This document shows positions 30,380 through 40,254 of a stretch of 64,000 nucleotides of DNA, piece by piece (within the stretch, counting starts at the first letter, position 1; each line of letters begins with the position of its first letter). The stretch lies in assembly GCA_027577595.1 (NCBI GenBank), contig JANBRJ010000036.1, forward strand, positions 1 through 64,000, given 5' to 3'. The stretch comes from Coemansia sp. RSA 487 (Eukaryota > Kickxellomycota > Kickxellomycetes > Kickxellales > Kickxellaceae). A program made the translations under genes and the position numbers. The notes under the pieces were generated by a model. The model did not search any database. It saw only the letters and a program-made list of their open reading frames with translations, and was not told the origin of the DNA.

Positions 30380-32553
30380 TCACAGGTTCATTTTGGGATC
30401 AAATTCGCCAGTAACCAGAGAAAAGCTGCCTGCTGAATATAGATGAATACATTTTTCATCAATTCGTCTGGCTATATTGCCCACCAACCATTTATCGATC
30501 TGTGGGTGTACACCAGCTCTATTCGCAGTTATTGTTTCTTGGTTTAGACCAAAAACACCAAACCAGCACAGCATGTAGATGACTAACTCCCAGTCATCAA
30601 GCGCAGTTCGGCGATGCTCGCAGCCATTGAGGTTTGACGCGCTCATAAACGGGAGCGTGCCAGTGCGCTCTGCGTGTGGTGAGCCGTTTTCTGCCGAGCG
30701 TTTTATGGCATGGTTAAAGTCTATGAGCATTTCATGCACCATGCCGCTGCTGTTCCTGGCGAACATAATGTTGTTTGGCGAGCTATCCCTATGCAAAATG
30801 TCGCAGTGGTCAATAATCGCGCTATGGTAGCGCATCGCAGCAGCAATTACAATAACCAGCTCATAAACCGACTTTAGTTCCTGTAGCGGCCTACCGAGTG
30901 GTGACATTTCAATTCGCTTGTGGATGCGGACATGGATTTCGTCAATTTCACCACCACCGATTGGTCTCAGAATAGTAGTTGTCGTGTCGTCGAGAGAAGC
31001 ACCGCCGTCAGACCCAAAGTTGAATCGTACACGACCACCGGCTTCGAGATACGGGAACAACCCCTTCAGAGTAGCTACATTTTCAAGCTTGTCTCAGATT
31101 ATGTACAAATTCTCGAGTGTCGCGAGAGTCGTCTGCTAGTTCTTCCTCGGCTTCAGACCATGCGTCCTTGATAAGAAAGGTCCTTTCCAGAAACTCTATC
31201 GGATTATCCGCACTTGGCTTTTCGGCGGTTGCAACGAAGCATCGGGTGTGGCGACCAAAAAGGCGATCGGCAATGAATACAAGTGTGTTACTGTAGTAAG
31301 TTTTGTAATTTGGTGCGTTTTCTGCTGCGTCCTTATTATCCTTTTCCGGAATACCGACAAGAACCTGTATTTCCCAACAACTCAAGTCCCTTCTATCCGT
31401 AATCATTATCGTATCCTAACAGGTGATATTCACAAAACACCCAGTTCACCAAAAGCTTGATAAGCTCCCTGTAAACGGCTCTATCGGCCATATCAATGCT
31501 TGGCGAAGCTATTGCATAGTTTGGGCTAAAGGCGCACGCTTGAACGTGCGTTCCGCAGACAATCATCCCCCCACACAAACCGCCGGTTGCGCTGCGTCTC
31601 GTAGATCTTGCGAGTGTAGCGAAACAAATGAGTGTAGGCATTGTAAATTTTGGTGGGTGTGTTTGACTACTTTGCTTCTACCACCAACAGAAGGTCTGCG
31701 TGTTTGATTTCTACCTTTACTTTGTGTTTCTTGGTCACTTCTGCGGTCTGGTTGGCATTCTCGGGATAGACTGCAGTATCGATTGGCTTAAGCTCCAGCC
31801 CAATACTAATACGCTTGCCGTCGTCTGCATCACAGCACATAACATTGGTAGGGTTGGCAAGCAGTACAAGCCTCGACGGCTGCACACTATCATTTAAGCC
31901 AGCTCTTTCCAGAGAAAGCTGCTGAATTTTGAAGGCAACATAGCGCACAATTTCGGCAAAACCAACATAAGCGTCGTTTTCATTGATACTGCTTGCTAGA
32001 CTCGAGCGTAGTTTTTTAGGCCGTTGAGCTTTCTGGAAGACAATTCAGATGCCATCTTTTCGATTATATGCTCAGAAAACTCAGCCGCCATAAGTCTTCT
32101 TTTCTCACTCGCAGGAACGGCCAGATCAAAAACAGCTTCGATATTACTCAAGATACGTATTAACCTCATGTCGAGCCTCGTTTTCGTGTACTGCTTTCAT
32201 ATCCTCCGACAAGACTCCGCGCAAATAGACGGAACGCGAATGTCCTATACTGCCTCTCATTGGTGTGGGGCCTGCTGAATGCGAGCTATGAGTTGCTTGT
32301 TTTTTGGCGACCAAAGCTATAGTCGTTTAAACAAAGAAGAAACATGCACAAAGGGTTTCCATGAATAAATTGATATACTTCAAAAATGCAGAGTATTTGT
32401 GATGTTGCATTGGCAGAGCTAGTACTTACTATCGCTGCCACTAGCACTAGAATTCACCAAGGACCTCTGCTCAGTCTTGTTCCTGCGGTTCCTTCTTTTG
32501 GTGGGAGCTGTGCTTTGATCTGATATATAATGCTTGCTCTGGCCGGTAGTCAT
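30380..32553 (-). pseudogene. FunK1-type fungal protein kinase, decayed
   Basis: Family pieces occur in order on the minus strand but in different frames. A first exon starts at ATG 32553 and ends at a GTAAGT donor at 32429. Then come ADLLLVVEAK (about 31670), the LGYDNDYG block (about 31400), FLIKDAWSEAEEELADDSRD (about 31140), and a complete kinase C-lobe at 30380-31060 with ILHRDSSPNNIMF, LIDFN and ERTGTLPFMSA. FunK1 kinases are serine/threonine-like kinases found only in fungi. The 226-aa C-lobe segment is still open and keeps HRD and DFN, but the rest needs several frame changes and has in-frame stops. Some could be short introns, yet not all look spliceable. It is therefore called a pseudogene. 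Confidence 0.75.
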
Positions 32554-32966
32554 TTTGCAAATTCGTTAAAATTGGATTGTGTTTGATGTTTATACAGGAA
32601 AGAAAGTAAGAAAAAAGAGTTGCAATTCAAAATGAAGAAACAAAAAAGCAATAAAAAGCAACTTTCAAGAGCTTGTTTACATTTACTCAGATTTCCGCAG
32701 CTTGATTAAATCACTTTTAGGCTGCTATGATTACACGCTTTTTGAATTTCAATCTGTTTCGCGAGCAGGGTTGGCTATGCTCATTGCTATATTTTCATCA
32801 TCCACTCCACTAGCATGTATACCTACAGAGAACCAAACTTGCTTTAAAGTCATATTCAAAACGGAAAACCAATGAAACAAAATATAGAAACCAAAACCAA
32901 AGTTAAATGCCATCAATGCAAAAATTGGAGATTACTCGGTTAGCCGGAACCCAGTTCAATGTCGTA
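32554..32966. other. spacer upstream of FunK1 relic
   Basis: 413 bp, AT-rich. No gene was seen. Confidence 0.5.
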
Positions 32967-33467
32967 TTAAATTGAGTTTCCTCTTTTACAGGGTTGGCTA
33001 ACCTTTTTATCAATCCGTACACGTATATAGTCGGCGCTGGATGTTTTAAGATTTTTCTTGCCCTTTTGTGCATAGTGGCCGATATTCTTCGTACTGGAAT
33101 ATGTTTCTAAATTTACACTTTTAATAGTATAATTATCCTTGATAAGCCCGCACTCTTTGTTACCAAATAACTTGTCGATTATATTTCCAATCTTTGCAGT
33201 TGGTGAGAGCTCCAAGACGTCGCTGAAATCAAAACCATTTGGACTAGTGCAAAGCTGAATAGTATACTTCTTTTTACCCGTTAATTGCATGTTTTGTAAA
33301 TGACAAACAAATATGGCTTGTTTAAATCTTAGTAGACTAGGTATAGCCGGTGGTGAGTAAAGTGCTGTTGGCAACAGAAAATTTAGTAAGGACTGGAAAA
33401 GAAAACCGAGAAACCTTGTTTTTATGGATGATTTGGTAAAAGTAAAATAATATGTCGACTCTGGCAT
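32967..33467 (-). CDS. orphan ORF, unknown function
   Basis: A 166-aa frame from the ATG at 33467. An inner ATG would give 107 aa beginning MQLTGKKKYTIQLCTSP. The inner part alternates strand-like and helix-like stretches (YTIQLCT, DVLELSPTAKIGNIIDKLF, YIRVRI), which could be a small ubiquitin-like fold. The first 55 residues are hydrophobic and less convincing. It lies upstream of, and on the same strand as, the FunK1 relic. No family is recognised. It may be a fragment or a spliced first exon. Confidence 0.3.
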   Translation of the reverse strand: MPESTYYFTFTKSSIKTRFLGFLFQSLLNFLLPTALYSPPAIPSLLRFKQAIFVCHLQNMQLTGKKKYTIQLCTSPNGFDFSDVLELSPTAKIGNIIDKLFGNKECGLIKDNYTIKSVNLETYSSTKNIGHYAQKGKKNLKTSSADYIRVRIDKKVSQPCKRGNSI

Positions 33468-34084
33468 CTGAAACTACCCTTTTTATATGTCAGGCAGAAG
33501 TCTCGACACTGTAAAATCTTAGGCGTTTGCTTTGGTAGTTTTAGCTGACTTTGCGCTTTATTAATTCTCGGCCAACAAAATAATAAAATTACTGCTTAGA
33601 TTGTACAAAGATCAAAAACAGCTTATTCGCTTCCTTAGTATAAATTAAAGTAAAAAGGCAGCTGATGAAAAGGTGCGAAATAATATCCATGCTTTATTAG
33701 CACAAAAGCCATGGCAAATGTCTAAACAAAGAGTTCTCCCCTGCTGATTGCCAAACATGGGAGCTAGTTCTGAACATAGCAAGGTTTAAAAAGCAGTGGA
33801 TAAGACGAGTGACATTTGGAAGACATAACCCGCCCTTCAATCGGAGGATACGCTTGTGCTATTGTCTTTTTGATCAATTTCTTTACCAGTAAATTCCGAT
33901 ACATGTTAACTGCACACCAACCCCAGTGTGCTGCTACTATCCCAATGTTGATTGTGTGATTTGATCACGAATAACAGACAATAAAGCAAATAAAAAACGT
34001 CAGAAGCGATCTCTTCTTTCCTTCTACGCTCTTTTGTTTTGAAACACGTTTTTAGTGAAATCAATTATTTTTAATTTGTTGAAA
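33468..34084. other. upstream region of second adenosyltransferase gene
   Basis: 617 bp. It has a pyrimidine-rich run (34010-34030) before the start. No gene was seen. Confidence 0.5.
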
Positions 34085-34741
34085 ATGAGTCAGAACGAGA
34101 TTGAAATCAAGTCACCCGATGAGGTCAAGAGCTATCCGGCAACGATGAAGGTGTACACGCGGACCGGAGACAAGGGCATTTCTGCGCTGTTCACAGGCGA
34201 ACGACGCAGCAAAGACGATGCTGTGTTCGAGGCTCTAGGCGCCACTGACGAGCTGTCGTCGACACTTGGACTGGCTGTTGCACACCTGGAGAACCAGGGC
34301 GAAAAAACTGAAGTGCTGGTCAAGCGGCTCGAGATAATCCAGTGCCTGCTGCAGGACGTCGGGTCTAACGTGGCAACGCCCCTGGGATCAAAGTCGCAGG
34401 CAAAAGTTAAGCGCACGCGCTTCGACAAGGACGCCCACCACAGCGCCAATCTTGAGACGTGGATCGACGAGATGTCGCCCGACCTGCCAGTCCACCGCTC
34501 CTTCATTCTGCCGTCGGGCGGTCTGGCTGCGTCGACGCTCCATGTTGCGCGCACTGTTTGCCGCAGAGCAGAGCGCTCGCTGGTGCCGCTTCTCGACGAT
34601 ATCGACGCCGAGACGTTTACTTTTGTCAACAGACTCAGCGACTTTCTATTTGTTGCTGCGCGCTGGACTGCGATGGTCCACGGTGCTACTGAGAAGATCT
34701 ATGTGCATCAGCAGGGTCGTGTTACTGAATTTGACAAGTAA
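34085..34741 (+). CDS. second ATP:cob(I)alamin adenosyltransferase copy, no mitochondrial leader
   Basis: A 218-aa paralogue of the gene at 7268-8041. The frame opens at a GTG, and the first ATG is at 34085 (MSQNEIEIKSPDEVKSYPAT). It keeps every family signature (YTRTGDKG, LGATDELSS, FILPSGG, ARTVCRRAER) but lacks the Arg-rich leader, so the product is probably cytosolic. Over 34321-34739 it differs from the other copy at only about 5 of 419 bases. Just upstream, at 34141-34320, it differs at about 29 of 180. This step fits gene conversion. An AATAAA follows the stop by 9 bp, and the next gene converges only 37 bp away. Confidence 0.88.
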   Translation: MSQNEIEIKSPDEVKSYPATMKVYTRTGDKGISALFTGERRSKDDAVFEALGATDELSSTLGLAVAHLENQGEKTEVLVKRLEIIQCLLQDVGSNVATPLGSKSQAKVKRTRFDKDAHHSANLETWIDEMSPDLPVHRSFILPSGGLAASTLHVARTVCRRAERSLVPLLDDIDAETFTFVNRLSDFLFVAARWTAMVHGATEKIYVHQQGRVTEFDK

Positions 34742-34749
34742 GAAAGCTT

Positions 34750-34755
34750 AATAAA
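34750..34755 (+). terminator. AATAAA polyadenylation signal
   Basis: A canonical hexamer just after the stop of the second adenosyltransferase gene, inside the 37-bp gap to a convergent gene. The two transcripts probably overlap at their 3' ends. Confidence 0.5.
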
Positions 34756-34778
34756 ATTGTCTTATTCTGAGTTATCAA

Positions 34779-35990
34779 TCAATGGTACTGAAAGTAGCCT
34801 TTGCGCAACCAGATCATAAAGTCTCTGGCCTTCAGGTTGCTGACAACGAGGTTGCCTAGAACCGTATTTCCCAGCGGGATCTTGAGCATCTGCGCAACGC
34901 CAAGGCTCGGCCCGATCGGCACCAGCGTCGCATCAACGAGATCGACCCACTTGACCAGCGACGGCGAAGCTCCTCCACTAGCACCAGGTACGTCGGATCC
35001 GGCGTCAATCAACCTTTTGATATTTCCAGCAGCAGTGCCTCCCTGCATCTCGGCCTTAAACCCGTATTTTGTCGACATTGGCAGGCTTGTAGCGTCACCG
35101 GCAACAAAGACGTGTGGCAGCTTGTCCGAGTCGATCTGCAGTGTCGGGCGCACGCGAATGAAGCCACTGTCGTTGTTAACACGCAGCTGTTCTCCGAGCT
35201 GCTGTTCCAGCGGCGCAAGGAACTTAGAATGGACTCGGAACCCCACCGCCAGGATTTGCACGTCTGCCGCGTACTCGGCACCCGACGACCCTTGCAGCAC
35301 CATGTGGCCCACGCGCGACGCATACGGGAAATCCTCGGGCACCGCAACACGTTCGTTGAGCACCACACGTACGCCGATGCTTTCAAGCTTTGTCTTTGCG
35401 GCATTTCCAATCGATTCGCAAAAGTTGGGTGGCAAGAGGCGCTTCCCGCCATGCACAAGCGTCACTTGGCTGTTTGCATACGTCGCAGCAATGTACCCGG
35501 CAACCTCGACGCCCACAGGACCGCCGCCTATCACTAGTACAGGGCGTGCGGTTTCCAACCCCTTGCGCAGCGTGTTTATTTCCTCAAGTGCCGCGTTCTT
35601 GGTTGGCCCCGTTACGTTGATCGGCCCAGGCGCCTGTCCACCAGTCGCAATGACCAGGTAGTCGTAGTACAGCGCCTCGCTTTGCCCTGACACTTCAATA
35701 TGGTGGTCATCTATGACACGCTCAAGTTTCCCGTGCACAAACCGGTGCCTGCTGGACGGGTCAAAAAACGCAGAGAACGGAAGGAAGCACTTCTCCGCAA
35801 ACCGCTCGCTTACCAGCGCCTTTGGAAACCCAACTGCGTGGAAGTAGTGGGTGCTCTGGTCGACCAGCGTCACAGCCAGGCCCGGGTATCCCTTTTGGCT
35901 TAGCCCTGCCAGCTTCTTGGCTGTTGCTGCTCCAGCGTAGGAACCGCCTACCACAATAACGCTAATATTGCGAGTCTTGTCTGCCGACAT
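34779..35990 (-). CDS. AIFM2/FSP1-like FAD-dependent oxidoreductase
   Basis: A 403-aa flavoprotein of the pyridine-nucleotide-disulphide oxidoreductase fold, closest to AIFM2/FSP1 (AMID). In animals FSP1 reduces ubiquinone with NAD(P)H, and fungal relatives include yeast Aif1. The FAD-binding Rossmann motif is VIVVGGSYAG (residues 11-20). The NAD(P)H-binding motif is VLVIGGGPVGVEVAGY. The second FAD motif is HVFVAGDATSL. AIFM2 signatures such as ALVSERFAEKCFLPF-like spacing are present. No targeting peptide is evident. It converges on the second adenosyltransferase gene. Confidence 0.85.
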   Translation of the reverse strand: MSADKTRNISVIVVGGSYAGAATAKKLAGLSQKGYPGLAVTLVDQSTHYFHAVGFPKALVSERFAEKCFLPFSAFFDPSSRHRFVHGKLERVIDDHHIEVSGQSEALYYDYLVIATGGQAPGPINVTGPTKNAALEEINTLRKGLETARPVLVIGGGPVGVEVAGYIAATYANSQVTLVHGGKRLLPPNFCESIGNAAKTKLESIGVRVVLNERVAVPEDFPYASRVGHMVLQGSSGAEYAADVQILAVGFRVHSKFLAPLEQQLGEQLRVNNDSGFIRVRPTLQIDSDKLPHVFVAGDATSLPMSTKYGFKAEMQGGTAAGNIKRLIDAGSDVPGASGGASPSLVKWVDLVDATLVPIGPSLGVAQMLKIPLGNTVLGNLVVSNLKARDFMIWLRKGYFQYH

Positions 35991-36190
35991 TGCTTTCTAT
36001 TTTTGTAAAGCAATTTCTGGTATATTCCGAATATGAATTTTTCTTTTGCTCGTATTGAAAATAGAAAAAAGTGGCAAGGCTTAAAGAAAAGAAAAAAAGA
36101 GCTTGATGTTTCAAATTCATTTATTACACGCCTACTGTCTTCAAAGGGCAGGAACCTAATAGATATAACTACGATTCTAAGCCACTCATA

Positions 36191-36911
36191 CTGACTGTAT
36201 TTTGCAAAAATAGTTGCGTCGAATAAGAAGGATGTAGACGCATCGAATGATGAAAGGTTTGCGGTAGTGATAACGCATTTTGCGTTCGAAGAAAAGTCGT
36301 TTGCGCAGGCGTGGCAAGTCGCTTGCGTCAGCTGGAGTTATATTTGCGCTTGGAAGCAAGAGGCACAAACTGAATTTTGTGTAGAAAGCTGTTCGCTGCT
36401 ACACGCCTATTATTTCACACTACAATGGATTGGCTTCTCGGTCTCCGCCTGTGCTTTCAATGCGATTAGTTGACATTGATCTTAATATAACCTAACAATC
36501 TGAAGAACAACAACTAAACCATGCACTCTTTGCCAAATGTAGATATGTTGGAAGAAGACTGTCACTCTTATAGTTGCAGCAAATCCTAGCTCTAGGAATC
36601 CTAGTTCTAGGATAGGATGCAGTCCCTTTTGTAGGTAAGTGCTCAGATGAGAGCTGAAGAGATAAACGTCTGCGGCTGCCTTTTTACGATGGTACTTTGG
36701 CAATGGTACTAATAATTTGTGTTTTCTCTTGTATTTTCCTGCTTTGCACTGACGCATGTGCTACGCTAATCGACGCAAACGACTTGCCACGCCTGCGCAA
36801 ACGACTTTTCTTCGAACGCAAAATGCATTATTGCCACCACAAACCCTTCACAATTCAACGCGTATACATCCTTCTTATTCGACGCAACTAGTTTTGCAAA
36901 ACACTAGACTG
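36191..36911. mobile_element. non-autonomous Tc1/mariner-type inverted-repeat element, copy 1
   Basis: A 721-bp element. Its ends are inverted repeats of about 140 bp: 36191-36330 matches the reverse complement of 36771-36911 through shared words such as TTTTGCAAAA, AGTTGCGTCGAATAAGAAG and GCAGGCGTGGCAAGTCG. A TA dinucleotide flanks each end, as expected of Tc1/mariner insertion. It has no transposase frame. The interior (36355-36720) matches a second copy at 53796-54760. This is a MITE-like plain DNA transposon derivative. Confidence 0.8.
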
Positions 36912-38209
36912 TACTGCACTGTAAATGCTGTGAAAATCACGTGCATTCGTGTTTTCTCATTTCTTCTTCCTTTGTTATTTAATTGATGCAAGCGCCCTTG
37001 TTAAAGATTGATTGTTCTCTGGAGTAAATGTGAGGGGATGCTATCATTCAATATGTTGATGTTGCAAATTTTCCACAAGCGTTGTATTACTGACACTCCT
37101 TGATAATGTGGTAATGCTGTGATACTAAGTGGGATGAGGCTACCTATGTTAAGGCCATGCTTAAACTTGCTGCCTAATGCTTGTGGCATTTCTGCTGTTA
37201 TCACCTTAACCTTTGGCTTTACCTCTTTATGCGCAGCTTGAATGGAGAGATTAAGTAAAGCATGTTTTTGTTGCTATAATTCACAGTATTTCTATGAAGT
37301 AAGTATACCATATTGAATATTCGTAAGCATAATCGACACCTTTCTTTCAATCTCATCGGTTGAATAGCCCTCCTTTTTTAGCTCTCTACGAACCTTTGAT
37401 TTTATTTGTTTCAGAGCACTCGCCCTTGAGCCCTTTATGTTTGGATCATAGCCACGACTGATTGACGAATAGGTATGAGGGTGCGTGCACTTCATATGAA
37501 ATTGCATTATTAAGATTATTACTTGTTCAGGTTCCGTGGAAAGGCAATAAAGGGGAGATGGACAATCTTGCTCAGATTTTATAGCCAAGGTACACACCTA
37601 TATTAATAATTTCTATTCCCCTGCTTATAGTAAATTTTATTTTGCTTGTCATATTTTAAACAAATCCATTTCTGCTATAGTCCCCAAAAACAAGCTACAC
37701 TTTAATTTCACTGCTAATTAGTTTTAGAACGCTCAAACTATTTTTGGGATGGTTTTCTGCTTTATCTATTTATGTTTTTGTTTCTTGTTATGGTAGTTTC
37801 ACTTTTTTTTAGGCTGGCATAGCTAGTTGTCTCTGTGGTTGGCTCCCGCAGCTCTGAGAAGAGGTATATCTAATTACACTTTGGTCTATTTTCTTTCTAC
37901 AGAAATTTCATTTTTCCATTGTCATTTTCTTGTTATACTCCTTCCGCTATTAATCCAATTCCTTGTATATAAATGATTCGATGACTATAGCAGACACGGA
38001 TAATCGAGGGATGATCAGAGAAAATCACTTTCTCATTATTTACCTTGCTTTACTCTTGCTTGGACGCTTATTTTTTTATAAACCTCAAAACATACTAGTT
38101 TCTAGTTTTTTTTTTAGTTTTCTAAACATTTACTTATTTATTTATACTTTATTTTCAAGAAAACTTCAATTACCACATAAAAGTTAATATACGCATTGAG
38201 TTTTTAGAC
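36912..38209. other. intergenic, upstream of the LPMO array
   Basis: 1.3 kb of AT-rich sequence. A 101-aa frame at 37292-37597 (minus) with a Lys-rich helical end has no recognisable family. The last 200 bp are T-rich and lie directly upstream of the first LPMO gene. Confidence 0.5.
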
Positions 38210-39321
38210 ATGTGGCATAATAATTCTTGGTTTGTAGTTCTGACGCTGGTCGTCTTCTCTGCCCACACAATTGCACACATTTCCTTAACCATACCATGCC
38301 CACGCTTTTCAAATACAACATTGGTATGTCCTGCCAACCATAACCCTACCGATATATTACCTGGTGAGATGAACGGGCCTATAAACTCAGTACAACTAGG
38401 TGGTATGCTCCCACTATGTAAATACACTGTGCCTTGGCCCGCCCCCCAGCCGCTTGGACTGCCGGCGAGACAGTCAAGATTCAATTTGGCTCTCTTGCAG
38501 TTTCCCACTCGGGCGGACATGCAGAGTTTTCTATATCGTATGATGGTGGCAAGGCGTTTGTCGTCCTTATTCAGGTGCTACGTTATGTGTTTGTAGGTAA
38601 ATATCCTGGTGCAATTACCAACGAGGTCAGCGTATTAGCTTATTACATCAAGCTGCCGGATAAGCTGCCTAGTTCTGATAAAGCAGTGTTTGCGTGGACA
38701 TGGGTCAATGCTTCAGGTAATCGAGAGTTCTATATGAACTGTGCAGATGTGGCAATTAAAGGAACTTCAGATTCGATTACCGGGAAAGAAATGACTATTG
38801 TAAATTATCCAAATTACCCAACTGTCCCCGAGTTCAAAAGGAATTATGAAACGGCTATTAACTACTACACGACTGATGCAAAGTACGTGAAGGTGTATGG
38901 CAATGGGAAGTCAGAAGTTGCAAAGGCTGCGGATTCCGATATAACTTACGAAAACGGGAATAATAACGTGAATGGAGGCAGCTCTAATGTACAATCTGAA
39001 GTATCTATTAGTTCACCGCCTATTTCAAGCAGTGTGTATCAGCCTAGTGACAACACAAATAGATATAACGGTGCTTCTAATACCAATACAGCCATAGGAC
39101 GTGATGCTGGTGGTACAAGTGTAAATACAGGGACCACATATGATGGCGATGGTTTTAGCGCCAATTTGAGTAGCAATGATTTAAATCCCCAATTTAAAGG
39201 CTTTGTATATGTTAATAGTGACAATGTCAGTATTAGTTATAATAATAGAGGCGACCAATACGGAGACAAAGATGAAGACGAGGACGAAGACTGCGATGAT
39301 GAGGATGATGCGGAAGAATAG
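38210..39321 (+). pseudogene. AA11-like LPMO, frameshifted (array gene 1)
   Basis: The first of nine LPMO-like genes. The signal peptide ends at AHTIA, leaving H23 at the mature N-terminus (HISLTIPCPRF). The frame is lost near 38440, inside PWP-x-P-x-A, where one base fewer is present than in the neighbours (next to a C run). It resumes in the next frame with WTAGETVKIQF, SHSGGHAEFSISYDGG (second brace His) and NASGNREFYMNCADV (axial Tyr). The tail is Ser/Asn-rich and ends in a very acidic stretch with ECD-type residues (EDCDDEDD). It lacks the YYSGVY module of genes 2-4. It is either a recent pseudogene or a base miscalled in the C run. Confidence 0.8.
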
Positions 39322-40254
39322 ACGAGCTTGATTAGACTTTATTAAATCCATATTGGTATTATGTCTAATGGTGGTATACCATTTCTGGAACTTTCCTAGC
39401 CAAATACGCTGTCTACATCCTAAGACACAAAGTAAATGAAAATTTTGCAACTGTAACCTCTTTACATGAGACAAATGGTAAGGACGGCTTTCCGCTGTCT
39501 TTAAGGGTCATGTTTGTGGCGGCTACTTAAACAGTTTGTTTGTCTTTTTGTAGGCAATCTTGTTCTTGTCTCCCTTTCTCATTTTATCCACTTTTCTTTA
39601 TCTGTCTACCTTTCTATGCTCTATACTAACACCGCAGTTTACAATCTTATACCACATATTTATCGCATTTATGATTTTACATGCCTTCGTTTTTAAATGC
39701 CCCTGGAGACTTTACAATTGCTTTTGCGCTTTTACTAACAATAACTCCGACAGGAAAACAACCCCATATACAACATACTGCCCAGTGCACAGTTATTCTA
39801 GTGTGGGTGGATTTATCTGCTTTGGTTTTTTTGGTGTTGTGATTTTTGACGTAGTGAAAAGGTGGAAAATGTTTGTATTAAGAATAGAAAGAGAAAAGTT
39901 AAAATAGAAAGCTAAATCTTGTTCCAAATCCGATTATACTTGCACTGTTTCTATGTCACTCAAATATACACCCCAGCTTAATTAGAAATACTGTATATAG
40001 CTCGGTCTATTTATTGACCAGACAGCCCGTTCTGTGATCTAAATATCTTGAAACACGTGTATTGTCTTTAAATTCTTTTATTAGACGCTTATCGTATAAA
40101 CTCTTCCATTCGCGAAGGTTTCATTTTTCCTTTCTTCATGCCCGAAAGAACCACTTTCTTTTACTTCTCGAACAATCCTCTACTGATTTATTCACTCTTA
40201 AAACTGTACAACTACTGCAATTACCAAGGGAATAGATATACTCCAGAGTAAGCG
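39322..40254. other. intergenic / upstream of array gene 2
   Basis: 0.9 kb. The last 100 bp resemble the region upstream of array gene 3 (42260-42330) around a CTTTTAYTTCT-GAACA block, suggesting the promoter was duplicated with the gene. The frames at 39514-39907 look like chance. Confidence 0.5.

Noticed and set aside
34801-35661. 286-aa plus-strand frame
   Set aside because: Antisense of the AIFM2-like gene with Ser/Pro/Thr bias and no motif.
37292-37597. 101-aa minus-strand frame near the array
   Set aside because: Lys-rich end looks helical, but there is no family match and the region is AT-rich without coding bias.
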